Shown in pieces: positions 33,415 to 41,001 of a stretch of 64,000 nucleotides of DNA. The notes beneath the pieces were generated by a model. It did not search any database, was not told the DNA's origin, and saw only the letters and a list, made by a program, of their open reading frames with translations. This DNA comes from Planctomycetota bacterium. Its GTDB lineage: Bacteria > Planctomycetota > Phycisphaerae > Phycisphaerales > UBA5793. The stretch spans positions 434,001-498,000 of the forward strand of contig JABFGK010000001.1 in assembly GCA_013112555.1 (NCBI GenBank), read 5' to 3'. Position 1 is the stretch's first letter, and every line of letters begins with the position of its first letter. The position numbers and the translations under genes were made by a program.

Positions 33415-33616
33415 CATGATTCTGTACTCCCTTAACAATGTAGTCACAAAGACAAACCGGACGCCCTGTCGGGATTGTCACGATTGCCTGGATTACCTGG
33501 ATTGCCTCATACACCAAGAGGCAGCCGCGCCCACATTGACGAAGAGGAGAACCCGGCACCGACCGTCGTTGAATCTCAGATAATGAAAAACAAATGGCAT
33601 GTGCGGGGGACGATGA

Positions 33617-36061
33617 TCAGATGTGTGTCAGCAGGCCGAGCCGCACACAGACGCCATACAGATCGAGGGCCTCGATGGGCACATCGGGGTCGGGGGCAGT
33701 CGTGGGTGAAGTAGAAGGAAACGAGGCCACCGTCGTGCCGGGCAGTGACAGCCGCACCAACCCCGGCCAATCGCGCAACCGGATCTGCGCGTGGGCGTAC
33801 TCGTTCAGAATCACTTTGGTCGTCGTGTCCAGCATGTCGGGGTGAGCCAGCCGAGTGCGCCGCCTGTCTGCCGCGTGCGACTTCCACCACCGATCAGCCA
33901 GTTCAAGATAGAAAACCTGATAGGCGCGCATGCGATCAAAGGCCTCCATTCTTGAAGCGGCTGTCACCACTGCCTTCTCGATGCCTTCGGTCTGTTCGAT
34001 CAGGGAGGCGTAGCGGCTCCACGCGAGCGGATTCCCACCCAGCCAGTATGGCTCCCTGGTCTCGTAGATCATGCGCGCCTCGTCGAATCGTCCCGTCAGC
34101 GTGTACAGATCTCCCCGGATGCGCGCGATCGTTGCGTGGTTATCGTCAAATGGCATGGTCTCGGCTGCATCAAGCAATACTTCGGCCCGCCGATAGTCCC
34201 CACACTGCACCGCGGCGTCCGCCAGGTAGACCTGAAGGTACGCCAGGTCGGGATACGCGTGCGCTGCTCTTCCCAGCCTTGGATATGCTAATTCGGGCCT
34301 TCCCGTGATCAGGTACAGATACCCAAGGCCACCGTCTACAAGTGGGTCGGCCTCCGACTGTGCGTCCAGCAGCGGCCACGTCCGAATCACCGTGAGTGGA
34401 TCATCGCTGACCCAGCCAACCAGCCCCAGCAAGCGGATATCCTCCTGATCCGCCCGGCGCAGTTCATCATCCGACAGTTCGGGGAAGCCTTCGTCAGTGG
34501 AATCAATCGCAAGATACCGAGCAGTCAGAGGGCAGGATTCACTGAGCCTGCCGGCGACACGGTCGGCGAGACCTCCTTCACGCCCCAGAACAGCCTCGAC
34601 CGCATCCGTCTCAAGGCGCGCCACTCGGTGCCATGGCTGCCAGCGCAGCACCGTGTGGTAACGGTCACGAGCCAGCGTCAGCATTTCAATGTGCCCGCTG
34701 GTGACCGTGCGCTCATTCACCCACCCGCCGTAGACTCGATTGAACAAACTCGTCGTCATGTTTGGTCCCAGAAAACGGGTCCGGGCTTCCTGCATATCCC
34801 GCTCGACCCAGCGGGGCACCAGGAACAGGTAGACCACGGCCACCACGGCGATCGCCAGTGAGATAAGCCCACCGGTGACGGCGCCGATGAGTGATCGACG
34901 ATTGCGATGGGCGAGTTTGATCAATCGGCGTATCGGGCCGGCCGGGCGGGCCAGGATCGGCTGGAGCCGCAGCAACCGTTCCAGGTCTTGTGCCAGCGCC
35001 GCGGCTGATTCGTACCGGCGGGCCGGGTTCGGATCCATCGCTTTGGCCACGATCGTGTCCAGGTCGCGCGAGATGCGTGAGTGCATCCGGCGCAGCGGGG
35101 CGGCTGCTCCAGCCTCGATTCGCGCGAGAACCTGCACGCTGCTCCGCCCGTCAAACGGGCGCCGAAGCGCCAAAGCGTGGTACAGTGTCACACCAAGGCC
35201 GTACACGTCAGTTCGAGCATCGAGTGAGGTCAGATCTCCGCGGAGTTGTTCCGGAGCCGCGTAGGCAGGCGTCCCGATGAACTGTCCTGCCTGCGTGTGC
35301 ATCGACACGTCCTCGTCGCGCACGAGACCGAAGTCGGTCAGCATCGGGGTTCCGTCAGTACGGATCAGGATGTTCGACGGCTTCACATCACGGTGCAGCA
35401 GGCCTGCATCGTGCATCTCCTGCAGCGCCCTGGCAATGCTGATGCCGATCCTGCACACGTTCGTTGCATACGACTCCGAGTCACGCCGTGAGCCGTCGCT
35501 CGCGGGAAGGCCGCTGAAGCGCGAACCGAGGAGATCGGACTGTCGATCCGCCTGCTCACGAATCACACTGTCAAGCGAAGAACCATCGACCCATTCCATC
35601 GCGTAGGCGATGGTCGAGTCGTCGTCGATCACATCATGAATCGTGACAATGTTCGGATGCCTGACCTTGGCCAGGGATCGAGCCTCGGCCAGAAAGCGAC
35701 CGCGCCCGCGCGAGGAGGCCGCTGTCGATGCAGGGAGTACCTTCAGGGCCACCGGCCGACCTCCCAGCCGCTGACGCTGTGCAAGGTAGACAGACCCCAT
35801 CCCGCCACGACCTAACTGGCCGATGATCGTGTACCCGCTGATGGTCGGGTTCCCACGTGGATGGCACGGGGCAACGTGCTCGGCCAGACGTTGGAGGGCG
35901 TCCACCTTGTCCTGCAGGTGCTCAAAACCGCTGAGCATGTCAGAGACGTCCGGACGCCGACCTTGTTCGGTCGCCTCCAACAGATACGCAAAGATCTGGT
36001 CGAGGAGTTCCTCGTCAGCCTTGGACGTCGACTTGGGCGCTTTCTCGTTCACACATATCAC
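33617..36061 (-). CDS. Membrane Ser/Thr protein kinase with TPR-like C-terminal domain
   Basis: An 814-residue protein. Residues 1-75 are a short N-terminal segment, then a complete Hanks-type kinase domain: GRGGMGSVY (84-92), Lys107 in VALKVL, HRDVKPSNIL (catalytic loop at 223), DFG at 243-245, and AAPEQLRGD (269). An insertion between beta5 and the catalytic loop is rich in Ser and Asp. One transmembrane helix (ISLAIAVVAVVYLFLVP, about 407-425) leads to an extracytoplasmic helical region with TPR-like pairs (LGYLYLITGRPELAYPRLGR, YLADAAVQCGDYRRAEVLLD). The start is GTG, overlapping the upstream sigma-factor stop (GTGA). Such sigma/kinase pairs are common in Planctomycetota; kinase control of the sigma factor is inferred. 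Confidence 0.92.
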   Translation of the reverse strand: MICVNEKAPKSTSKADEELLDQIFAYLLEATEQGRRPDVSDMLSGFEHLQDKVDALQRLAEHVAPCHPRGNPTISGYTIIGQLGRGGMGSVYLAQRQRLGGRPVALKVLPASTAASSRGRGRFLAEARSLAKVRHPNIVTIHDVIDDDSTIAYAMEWVDGSSLDSVIREQADRQSDLLGSRFSGLPASDGSRRDSESYATNVCRIGISIARALQEMHDAGLLHRDVKPSNILIRTDGTPMLTDFGLVRDEDVSMHTQAGQFIGTPAYAAPEQLRGDLTSLDARTDVYGLGVTLYHALALRRPFDGRSSVQVLARIEAGAAAPLRRMHSRISRDLDTIVAKAMDPNPARRYESAAALAQDLERLLRLQPILARPAGPIRRLIKLAHRNRRSLIGAVTGGLISLAIAVVAVVYLFLVPRWVERDMQEARTRFLGPNMTTSLFNRVYGGWVNERTVTSGHIEMLTLARDRYHTVLRWQPWHRVARLETDAVEAVLGREGGLADRVAGRLSESCPLTARYLAIDSTDEGFPELSDDELRRADQEDIRLLGLVGWVSDDPLTVIRTWPLLDAQSEADPLVDGGLGYLYLITGRPELAYPRLGRAAHAYPDLAYLQVYLADAAVQCGDYRRAEVLLDAAETMPFDDNHATIARIRGDLYTLTGRFDEARMIYETREPYWLGGNPLAWSRYASLIEQTEGIEKAVVTAASRMEAFDRMRAYQVFYLELADRWWKSHAADRRRTRLAHPDMLDTTTKVILNEYAHAQIRLRDWPGLVRLSLPGTTVASFPSTSPTTAPDPDVPIEALDLYGVCVRLGLLTHI

Positions 36062-36702
36062 GGAGAGGAATCTGTGTCGCTGTGCGTCGCGGATTCCGGG
36101 CCCGCAGAGTGCGATCGTGTTCCGAACTCGCGCAGCATACGACGTTGATACAACTCCGAGCCTTTCCTGAGTCGGTGCCGGACCGCTGATTCGCCAATCC
36201 CCAGTTGCGCTGCTATTTCGGAGATTGGTCGCTGCTCAAACAGCCGCATCCATACGACATCGCGGAGTTCCGGGGGCAGCGATTCGACCGATACCCGCAT
36301 GACCTCAGCCTGCTCGCGGTACGATGCAATTCGACTCGGCGTCGTCGTCCCCATCGCCTCCGGAAGCCCGACGGACGATGCGCCGCCCAGATCTGCCTCG
36401 CGCATGATGGCACGGTTGCCACCGCGCTTCTGGGCTGTCTCCAAGTCTGCCAGGTCTCTGATTCGATTGTCGATCACCGTCAGCAGCCACGATCGAAAGG
36501 CCCGCGCGCCGCGCCACTCGAAACGATCACGGGAACGCCATGCGTGCAACAGCGCCTCCTGAAGCACATCCTCCGGCGTATATCGGTTCATGAGCCGGGT
36601 GCCCATGCGCCGGTTGATGACCGCCAGCAACGACGCCGGCCCGATCGACTCGATCAGGTCATCCCACGGCGGCAGCGAGGTGTGCAGCGGCTCGTCAGTC
36701 AC
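36058..36702 (-). CDS. ECF-type sigma factor coupled to Ser/Thr kinase
   Basis: A 214-residue sigma-70-family protein. Region 2 includes RYTPEDVLQEALLHAWRSRD and FRSWLLTVIDNRIRDLADLE; region 4 includes SLPPELRDVVWMRLFEQRPI and ISEIAAQLGIGESAVRHRLR. The start is GTG at 36702. There is a linker of about 50 residues and a short tail rich in Ser/Thr/Asp at the C-terminus (HSDTDSSP), which could be kinase-phosphorylated, but this is a guess. The overlapped downstream gene encodes a Ser/Thr kinase. No anti-sigma gene is adjacent, so phosphorylation is the likely control. Confidence 0.9.
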   Translation of the reverse strand: MTDEPLHTSLPPWDDLIESIGPASLLAVINRRMGTRLMNRYTPEDVLQEALLHAWRSRDRFEWRGARAFRSWLLTVIDNRIRDLADLETAQKRGGNRAIMREADLGGASSVGLPEAMGTTTPSRIASYREQAEVMRVSVESLPPELRDVVWMRLFEQRPISEIAAQLGIGESAVRHRLRKGSELYQRRMLREFGTRSHSAGPESATHSDTDSSP

Positions 36703-36726
36703 ATTGCATTCTATCTGGGCTTAGCA

Positions 36727-36970
36727 GGACACGCTGGCGCGCGTCCTCCCGACAAAGCCGCGACCGCCGGTCGTGGTCCCCCTGCTCGACGAGCCGCGCG
36801 CGTCAGCAAGCGGATTCTTCCCCGATCGTGGCACGGGCGTCCCGCTCGCACTCTCCAGGCCGAAGGTCTGCGAAGTCTTTAGCCGGGTGTGAAGTGAGTC
36901 GAAGCAACGCTTCGACGAGCGCCACGCCCGGAAGGTGGACGTCTTCAATCTCATCACCCTGAAGGGGTGA
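36727..36970. repeat. Hairpin repeats, left part of the repeat island
   Basis: The stem-loops seen are CGACCG-C-CGGTCG (36761-36773), a GC-rich segment GACGAGCCGCGCGCGTCAGC (36789-36808), GTCGAAGC-AAC-GCTTCGAC (36898-36916) and TCACCC...GGGTGA (36954-36970). No gene is seen between 36703 and 37097. The frame across it translates to a sequence of type NPLADARGS, which I take as repeat-derived. Confidence 0.75.
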
Positions 36971-36987
36971 GCGTGATCAATGTCCGC

Positions 36988-37021
36988 GAAAAAAACAACC
37001 ACTGCTCAACGAGAGCAGTGG
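36988..37021 (-). terminator. Rho-independent terminator on the minus strand with no known gene upstream
   Basis: A perfect 9-bp stem CCACTGCTC / GAGCAGTGG with a 5-base loop (36999-37021). On the minus strand it is followed by TTGTTTTTTT (A-run 36988-36997 on the plus strand). It is a textbook terminator, yet the nearest minus-strand gene upstream is tRNA-Arg, which has its own terminator. Confidence 0.7.
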
Positions 37022-37097
37022 CACACGTTCGTAATACGCGCTTATGATTACATGACTTCGATGCGACAGACTCGTAGTGATGAAAGGAGGCCGTTGA

Positions 37098-37274
37098 ATG
37101 AAGTGGCTGACAATGAAACGGGCGAGTCAGACATTGTCACTGGCAGCAATCGCGCTTTGCGGCTTTGGCATGTTGGGTTTCTGTAGTACCGGAGATCCGA
37201 CTGCTGGACTGTGCATGGCGATCGTCGTCGCAGCCGGTCTGATCTCGCTGGCAATGGTGAGTCGGGAGGGATGA
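37098..37274 (+). CDS. 58-residue two-helix membrane microprotein
   Basis: This short gene is supported by a near-perfect ribosome-binding site AAAGGAGG 7 bases before the ATG. The product starts MKWLTMKRASQTLSLAAIAL and has two hydrophobic stretches (about 11-29 and 36-53) joined by a short loop CSTGDPTAG, ending SREG. It looks like a small inner membrane protein; function unknown. It is the only plausible protein gene in a 1.1-kb stretch of hairpin repeats between the sigma/kinase operon and tRNA-Arg. It is not similar to a family that I recognise. Confidence 0.65.
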   Translation: MKWLTMKRASQTLSLAAIALCGFGMLGFCSTGDPTAGLCMAIVVAAGLISLAMVSREG

Positions 37275-37795
37275 GGCAAATCCGGCGCGCGTCCGCCCGA
37301 CAAAGCCGCGACCGTTGGTCGCGGGATAACGGCAGTAGGTCTGGACGAGGTCCCTATCCGAGTCCTGACATGAAGTGCTACCGGACCCGAGCGTAAGGGC
37401 ACATTGCATATGCCCTGCTCCCCTCAGATAGCAGCGACGGTTGGTCGCAGTGTGGGCATTATGTCATACGAGCAGTCCTTCAGACTGCTCTGCTGTCCGG
37501 GCGTCTCCTCACCGGGGGTCGGCACGCGTCGTCGCGATGCGACTTGCTTGACCCCCGGCTACAAACGATCAGCCCTTCGGGCTGGAGAAGGAAGCGTATG
37601 AGTTGATTCCGTGAGCCCACGGCTCGGCCGTGGGGACACGCCGCAGGCGTGTGGAGGTGCAGTGTCTCGTGTTCGTACTCGACACAGCCGCGCGACCGTT
37701 GGCTGCGGGAAGACGGGGGTAGGTCAGGACGAGGTCTTCACCCGAGTCCTGACACGAAGCTAACGTCACATACACATTGATTGATGGATGCGCGA
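37275..37795. repeat. Dense array of perfect stem-loops, right part of the repeat island
   Basis: In order: CCGCGACC-GTT-GGTCGCGG (37306-37324), GTCTGGAC/GTCCTGAC (37338-37368), AGGGCA/TGCCCT (37396-37416), GAGCAGTC-CTTCA-GACTGCTC (37470-37490), CCGGGGGTC/GACCCCCGG (37512-37558) enclosing GTCGC-GAT-GCGAC (37531-37543), CAGCCC-TTC-GGGCTG (37570-37584), CCCACGGC-TCG-GCCGTGGG (37616-37634), ACACGCC-GCA-GGCGTGT (37636-37652) and GTCAGGAC/GTCCTGAC (37723-37752). No open frame here looks coding. Confidence 0.85.
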
Positions 37796-37822
37796 AAAAA
37801 AAGGGCACGCGGCAGCGTGCCC
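37795..37822 (-). terminator. Rho-independent terminator of tRNA-Arg
   Basis: The stem GGGCACGC / GCGTGCCC with a TGCC loop on the minus strand runs into eight consecutive T (A-run on the plus strand up to 37802). It lies 37 bp beyond the tRNA 3' end. Confidence 0.85.
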
Positions 37823-37859
37823 CTACTCATCGATCGTCGATTTGAACGTGATCGTTCAA

Positions 37860-37933
37860 TGCAGGCAGGAGGACTCGAACCCCCAACCTCCTGATCCGTA
37901 GTCAGGTGCTCTATCCAATTGAGCTATGCCTGC
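37860..37933 (-). tRNA. tRNA-Arg (anticodon ACG)
   Basis: A complete 74-base cloverleaf on the minus strand. The acceptor stem is GCAGGCA/TGCCTGC with discriminator A; the D arm begins TAGCTCAATTGGATAGAGCA; the anticodon arm CCTGA-CTACGGA-TCAGG has anticodon ACG, expected to become ICG and read CGU, CGC and CGA; the T arm contains GGTTCGAGTCC. CCA is not encoded. A terminator follows at 37795-37822. Confidence 0.95.
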
Positions 37934-38124
37934 GTCATCTCGTCTCGTCGGAAATCGGCCATCCAAATTATCCACTCACCCATCCGTCCATCCACCCGCC
38001 TGCCGCCGATCCGGCTCTTCTTCCTCGCCTCCTCCAACCAATCCTGTGACCCACCCCCGCACGAAGAAAAGCCTGCAACCATACGCACCACGCCCCCGGC
38101 GTTTCAAGTCCCTGCGATAATCCC

Positions 38125-39591
38125 TCAGGTCACGGCATTTCGAACGTCGTCCGGCACATATCCAGGCCCGCGTGTGAACGCGACATCCTTGCCGACCGGC
38201 ATCACATCCTCGAAAATCCCCTTGCGCGGGGCCCGCTTCCGCACAATAAACGACCACACAACCACCGCACAGTAGAACCCGAACAGTGCCAGCCCGACCA
38301 GCATCAGGACGATTTGGGCCACGAGTTGAACCCCCATCACCTCGCCGGTCAGATTCGGCACGTTTGCGCTGATCGAACTGTACACGCCCCGTGCCTCAGC
38401 CGTCGGGCCGATCAAGGCCAGCCAGACTGCCGTCCCGACAAACATCGCCAGGCTCACCGGCAGCAATCCCTTCACGCACCCGTGCATCACCTGGTCGATC
38501 CTGATTCGCGGCAGCGTCCATCGAATCCACATGTGCAGCAGGATGACGAACGATGCCTTGGCGATCACCCAGACGGTGCAGTACGAGTTCAGGGCAAACA
38601 GGCCGATCGCCCCACCCTTGAGACCCATTTCGCCGGACAGATCGCCCCAGTTGGTGATGCCGGTGAGTTGCCCGGTCAGATATGCTTGGCCGCTTGCCAC
38701 CGGGTCGTACCCGAGGGCCATGTACACCGGGTCCCACGGGCCGAGCGGGCTGTTCCAGCCGCCCATATACAGGACTGCGAGGATGCACCCGATGATGAAC
38801 ATGCCGGCATACTCGGCAAAGAAGAACATCGACCAACGCAGACCGGAGTATTCGGTGTGGAAGCCGGCCACGAGTTCGGACTCGGATTCCGGCAGGTCGA
38901 ACGGGGCCCGCTTGGATGACGCGAGGCTGGCAATGAAGTAGATGAAGAACGCGATGAAGATGAACGGATTGTGGAACATCAGCCAGGTGTGCAGTCCACC
39001 ACCCTGGAGATATGACAACTCGCTCAGGTTCAGCGTTCCGGCCACGAGCACGCCGCACAGGATGGCCACCCCGAGCGGGATCTCGTAACTGACCATCTGG
39101 CAGGCTTCGCGCATGGCCCCGTAGATGGCCCATTTCGAGTTGCTGCCCCAGCCGGACATGATGACGGCCATCACTTCCAGGCCGAGGATGGCCAGCAGAT
39201 ACAGCACGCCGATATTCAGCGTGGCCTCGAAGACGAACTGTGGGCCGAACGGGATCACGAGGAAGGCCGCGAACACGGGCGCAAAGGCGATATAGGGGGC
39301 GAGACGGAAGAGCATGCCATCGGCATCGCCGGGCACGGTATCTTCTTTAAAGAGAAGTTTGATGCCGTCGGCTGGGGATTGCAGCAGGCCGAACGGGCCG
39401 ACATGCTTGGGGCCGAGACGCCCCTGGATGTGGCCGGCCACCTTGCGCTCGCCCCAGATCGCGATGACAGCAATGACGCTGATCAGCGGGAAAAAGACAA
39501 GCGAGATGATCAAAACCTTGAAAACAACGCTGATAAGCCAGATTGGGTACCCGGTCATTTCAGCAATCTGTTGTGCCAATTCAGCCAGCAT
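38125..39591 (-). CDS. nuoH: NADH-quinone oxidoreductase subunit H
   Basis: The 488-residue membrane protein matches NuoH, the complex I subunit at the quinone site junction. Seen: GERKVAGHIQGRLGPKHVGP, GLLQSPADGIKLLFKED, SSKRAPFDLPESESELVAGF, and MWIRWTLPRIRIDQVM. There are about 8-9 membrane helices. It is longer than typical NuoH (about 330 residues), mostly by an insertion around residues 295-350 (PLGPWDPVYMALGYDPVASG and TNWGDLSGEMGLKGGAIGLF) and a C-terminal tail. It stands alone: no other nuo gene is in the window and the genes either side are unrelated. Confidence 0.95.
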   Translation of the reverse strand: MLAELAQQIAEMTGYPIWLISVVFKVLIISLVFFPLISVIAVIAIWGERKVAGHIQGRLGPKHVGPFGLLQSPADGIKLLFKEDTVPGDADGMLFRLAPYIAFAPVFAAFLVIPFGPQFVFEATLNIGVLYLLAILGLEVMAVIMSGWGSNSKWAIYGAMREACQMVSYEIPLGVAILCGVLVAGTLNLSELSYLQGGGLHTWLMFHNPFIFIAFFIYFIASLASSKRAPFDLPESESELVAGFHTEYSGLRWSMFFFAEYAGMFIIGCILAVLYMGGWNSPLGPWDPVYMALGYDPVASGQAYLTGQLTGITNWGDLSGEMGLKGGAIGLFALNSYCTVWVIAKASFVILLHMWIRWTLPRIRIDQVMHGCVKGLLPVSLAMFVGTAVWLALIGPTAEARGVYSSISANVPNLTGEVMGVQLVAQIVLMLVGLALFGFYCAVVVWSFIVRKRAPRKGIFEDVMPVGKDVAFTRGPGYVPDDVRNAVT

Positions 39592-39672
39592 GGTCCGTTT
39601 TTCTCCCGGTCAGTCGTCCGGAAAAGGGTGGGCGGATGGTAGCATAAAAGGTTCTTTCCGGCAAAGTGACGG

Positions 39673-39701
39673 CTGGCATAACCCGGCGCATCACTTATAC
39701 T
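39673..39701 (+). promoter_or_regulatory. Candidate sigma-70-type promoter
   Basis: -35 CTGGCA (39673-39678), 17-bp spacer, -10 TATACT (39696-39701), in the divergent region between nuoH and the HEAT-like protein gene. It would leave a leader of about 115 bases before the ATG at 39823. Confidence 0.45.
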
Positions 39702-39822
39702 GGAAAGGTGGCTGGTTATACGTGCATGCACACACACAGACAAGCCAGGGAGCCGGTTACCACTCACACACCTGCCAAACGCCCTCCCCCCCGGCGTCGA
39801 ATCACAGCACAGGAGCCCGAAT

Positions 39823-40929
39823 ATGACGATTTCCCACTTTTCAGCCCGTTCTGATCGTCGGCTGACCATCACCACCGTTGCGGCTGCGGCTGCTGCTGCT
39901 GTGGCTGCATGCGCAACCCCCGGTTTTGCTCAGACGATCACCGTCCCCGGTACCGTGCAGCGCCCGGTGATCCAGAATGTGAATCTGAATACGAGCGTTC
40001 GGGCCCCGGCCAGTGTGCTCGTCATACCGCCGATCCCGCCGGGACTCACGACTGCGGCCTACAAGCAGGTGGAACGGCAGTACAAAAAGGAAATCGGCGG
40101 GATTCGCTACCGCTATCTGGGCAACAAGAAAGTCGAGAGCATCCGCAACGAGGGCATGGCCCGACTCGCAAAGTACACGCAGCCGGCTGCCATCCCGCCA
40201 TTGGTCAAGGCATTGCGCGGCGAGGATCAGGATGTACAGGATTGGCTGTTTGAACATCTACAAACCAATGTCGACCCGAAACTCGGCCAGTCGGTGCTGA
40301 CCTGGATGTCGATTTATGATCGGGACGAAGAACTCAGAGAACGGGCCCTGAGTGCGTTGCCGTCGGGCGATTACAACGAAGACACGATGTGGCTGGTTGG
40401 CACGGCACTCACATCCGGCAACGAGCAGATCATTGCCGGCGGCGCGCAGGCGGCCGGCCAACTCCAACTCTTCGAAGCAATCCCGCTGCTCATCCAGACC
40501 CAGGGCGGCGGAGCAGCCACCGGCGGGGGCGGTGAAGCCACCGGGGCACTCGCATGGATCTTCGTCGGTCAGCAACGGTACTTCGTCAGCGATCTCACAC
40601 CGGTCGTCGGTGACTTTTCAGCCGGCTTCGATCCGACACTCACCGCGCTGAATGAAGGGTCGCTGCTGGTTATCCAGGATGCGTTGGTTGAATTTCATCG
40701 AATGGAAGTCCACAACGCACTGCTCGGGCTCGCCGAGCAGGACTATGGCCAGCGCGTGAACTTCGGCTTCAACACGAATCAGTGGATCGAGTGGTTCAAC
40801 GACGAATACATGCCGTACAAGAAAGAGGCATGGGGCAAGGCAGAGGCCGAGCAGAAGGCATCCGAGGAGCCGACCCCGGATCAGGGCGCGAAGCCGGACA
40901 AGACCCCGCCTCCGTCCCCGAACGGCTAA
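39823..40929 (+). CDS. Exported HEAT-repeat-like protein
   Basis: A 368-residue protein with a signal peptide (LTITTVAAAAAAAVAACATPG). The mature part is helical and starts with conserved Pro-rich PASVLVIPPIPPGLTTAAYK. HEAT/PBS-lyase-like pairs follow: MARLAKYTQPAAIPPLVKAL, DWLFEHLQTN, LRERALSALPSGDYNED, GGAQAAGQLQLFEAIPLLIQ. The C-terminus carries NQWIEWFNDEYMPYKKEAWG and a Lys/Pro-rich tail. HEAT scaffolds usually mediate protein binding, so a periplasmic assembly role is plausible but not shown. The gene is divergent from nuoH. Confidence 0.75.
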   Translation: MTISHFSARSDRRLTITTVAAAAAAAVAACATPGFAQTITVPGTVQRPVIQNVNLNTSVRAPASVLVIPPIPPGLTTAAYKQVERQYKKEIGGIRYRYLGNKKVESIRNEGMARLAKYTQPAAIPPLVKALRGEDQDVQDWLFEHLQTNVDPKLGQSVLTWMSIYDRDEELRERALSALPSGDYNEDTMWLVGTALTSGNEQIIAGGAQAAGQLQLFEAIPLLIQTQGGGAATGGGGEATGALAWIFVGQQRYFVSDLTPVVGDFSAGFDPTLTALNEGSLLVIQDALVEFHRMEVHNALLGLAEQDYGQRVNFGFNTNQWIEWFNDEYMPYKKEAWGKAEAEQKASEEPTPDQGAKPDKTPPPSPNG

Positions 40930-41001
40930 ACGGGCAGGATCGTCTGGACAGGAAGCAACTGGTATCGCGACTGACAGCGCATCCTGACGGGTACGCTGTT
41001 G

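Noticed and set aside
36721..37002. 93-codon minus-strand frame with NPLADARGS-like sequence
   Set aside because: It reads through several palindromic repeats and looks repeat-derived.
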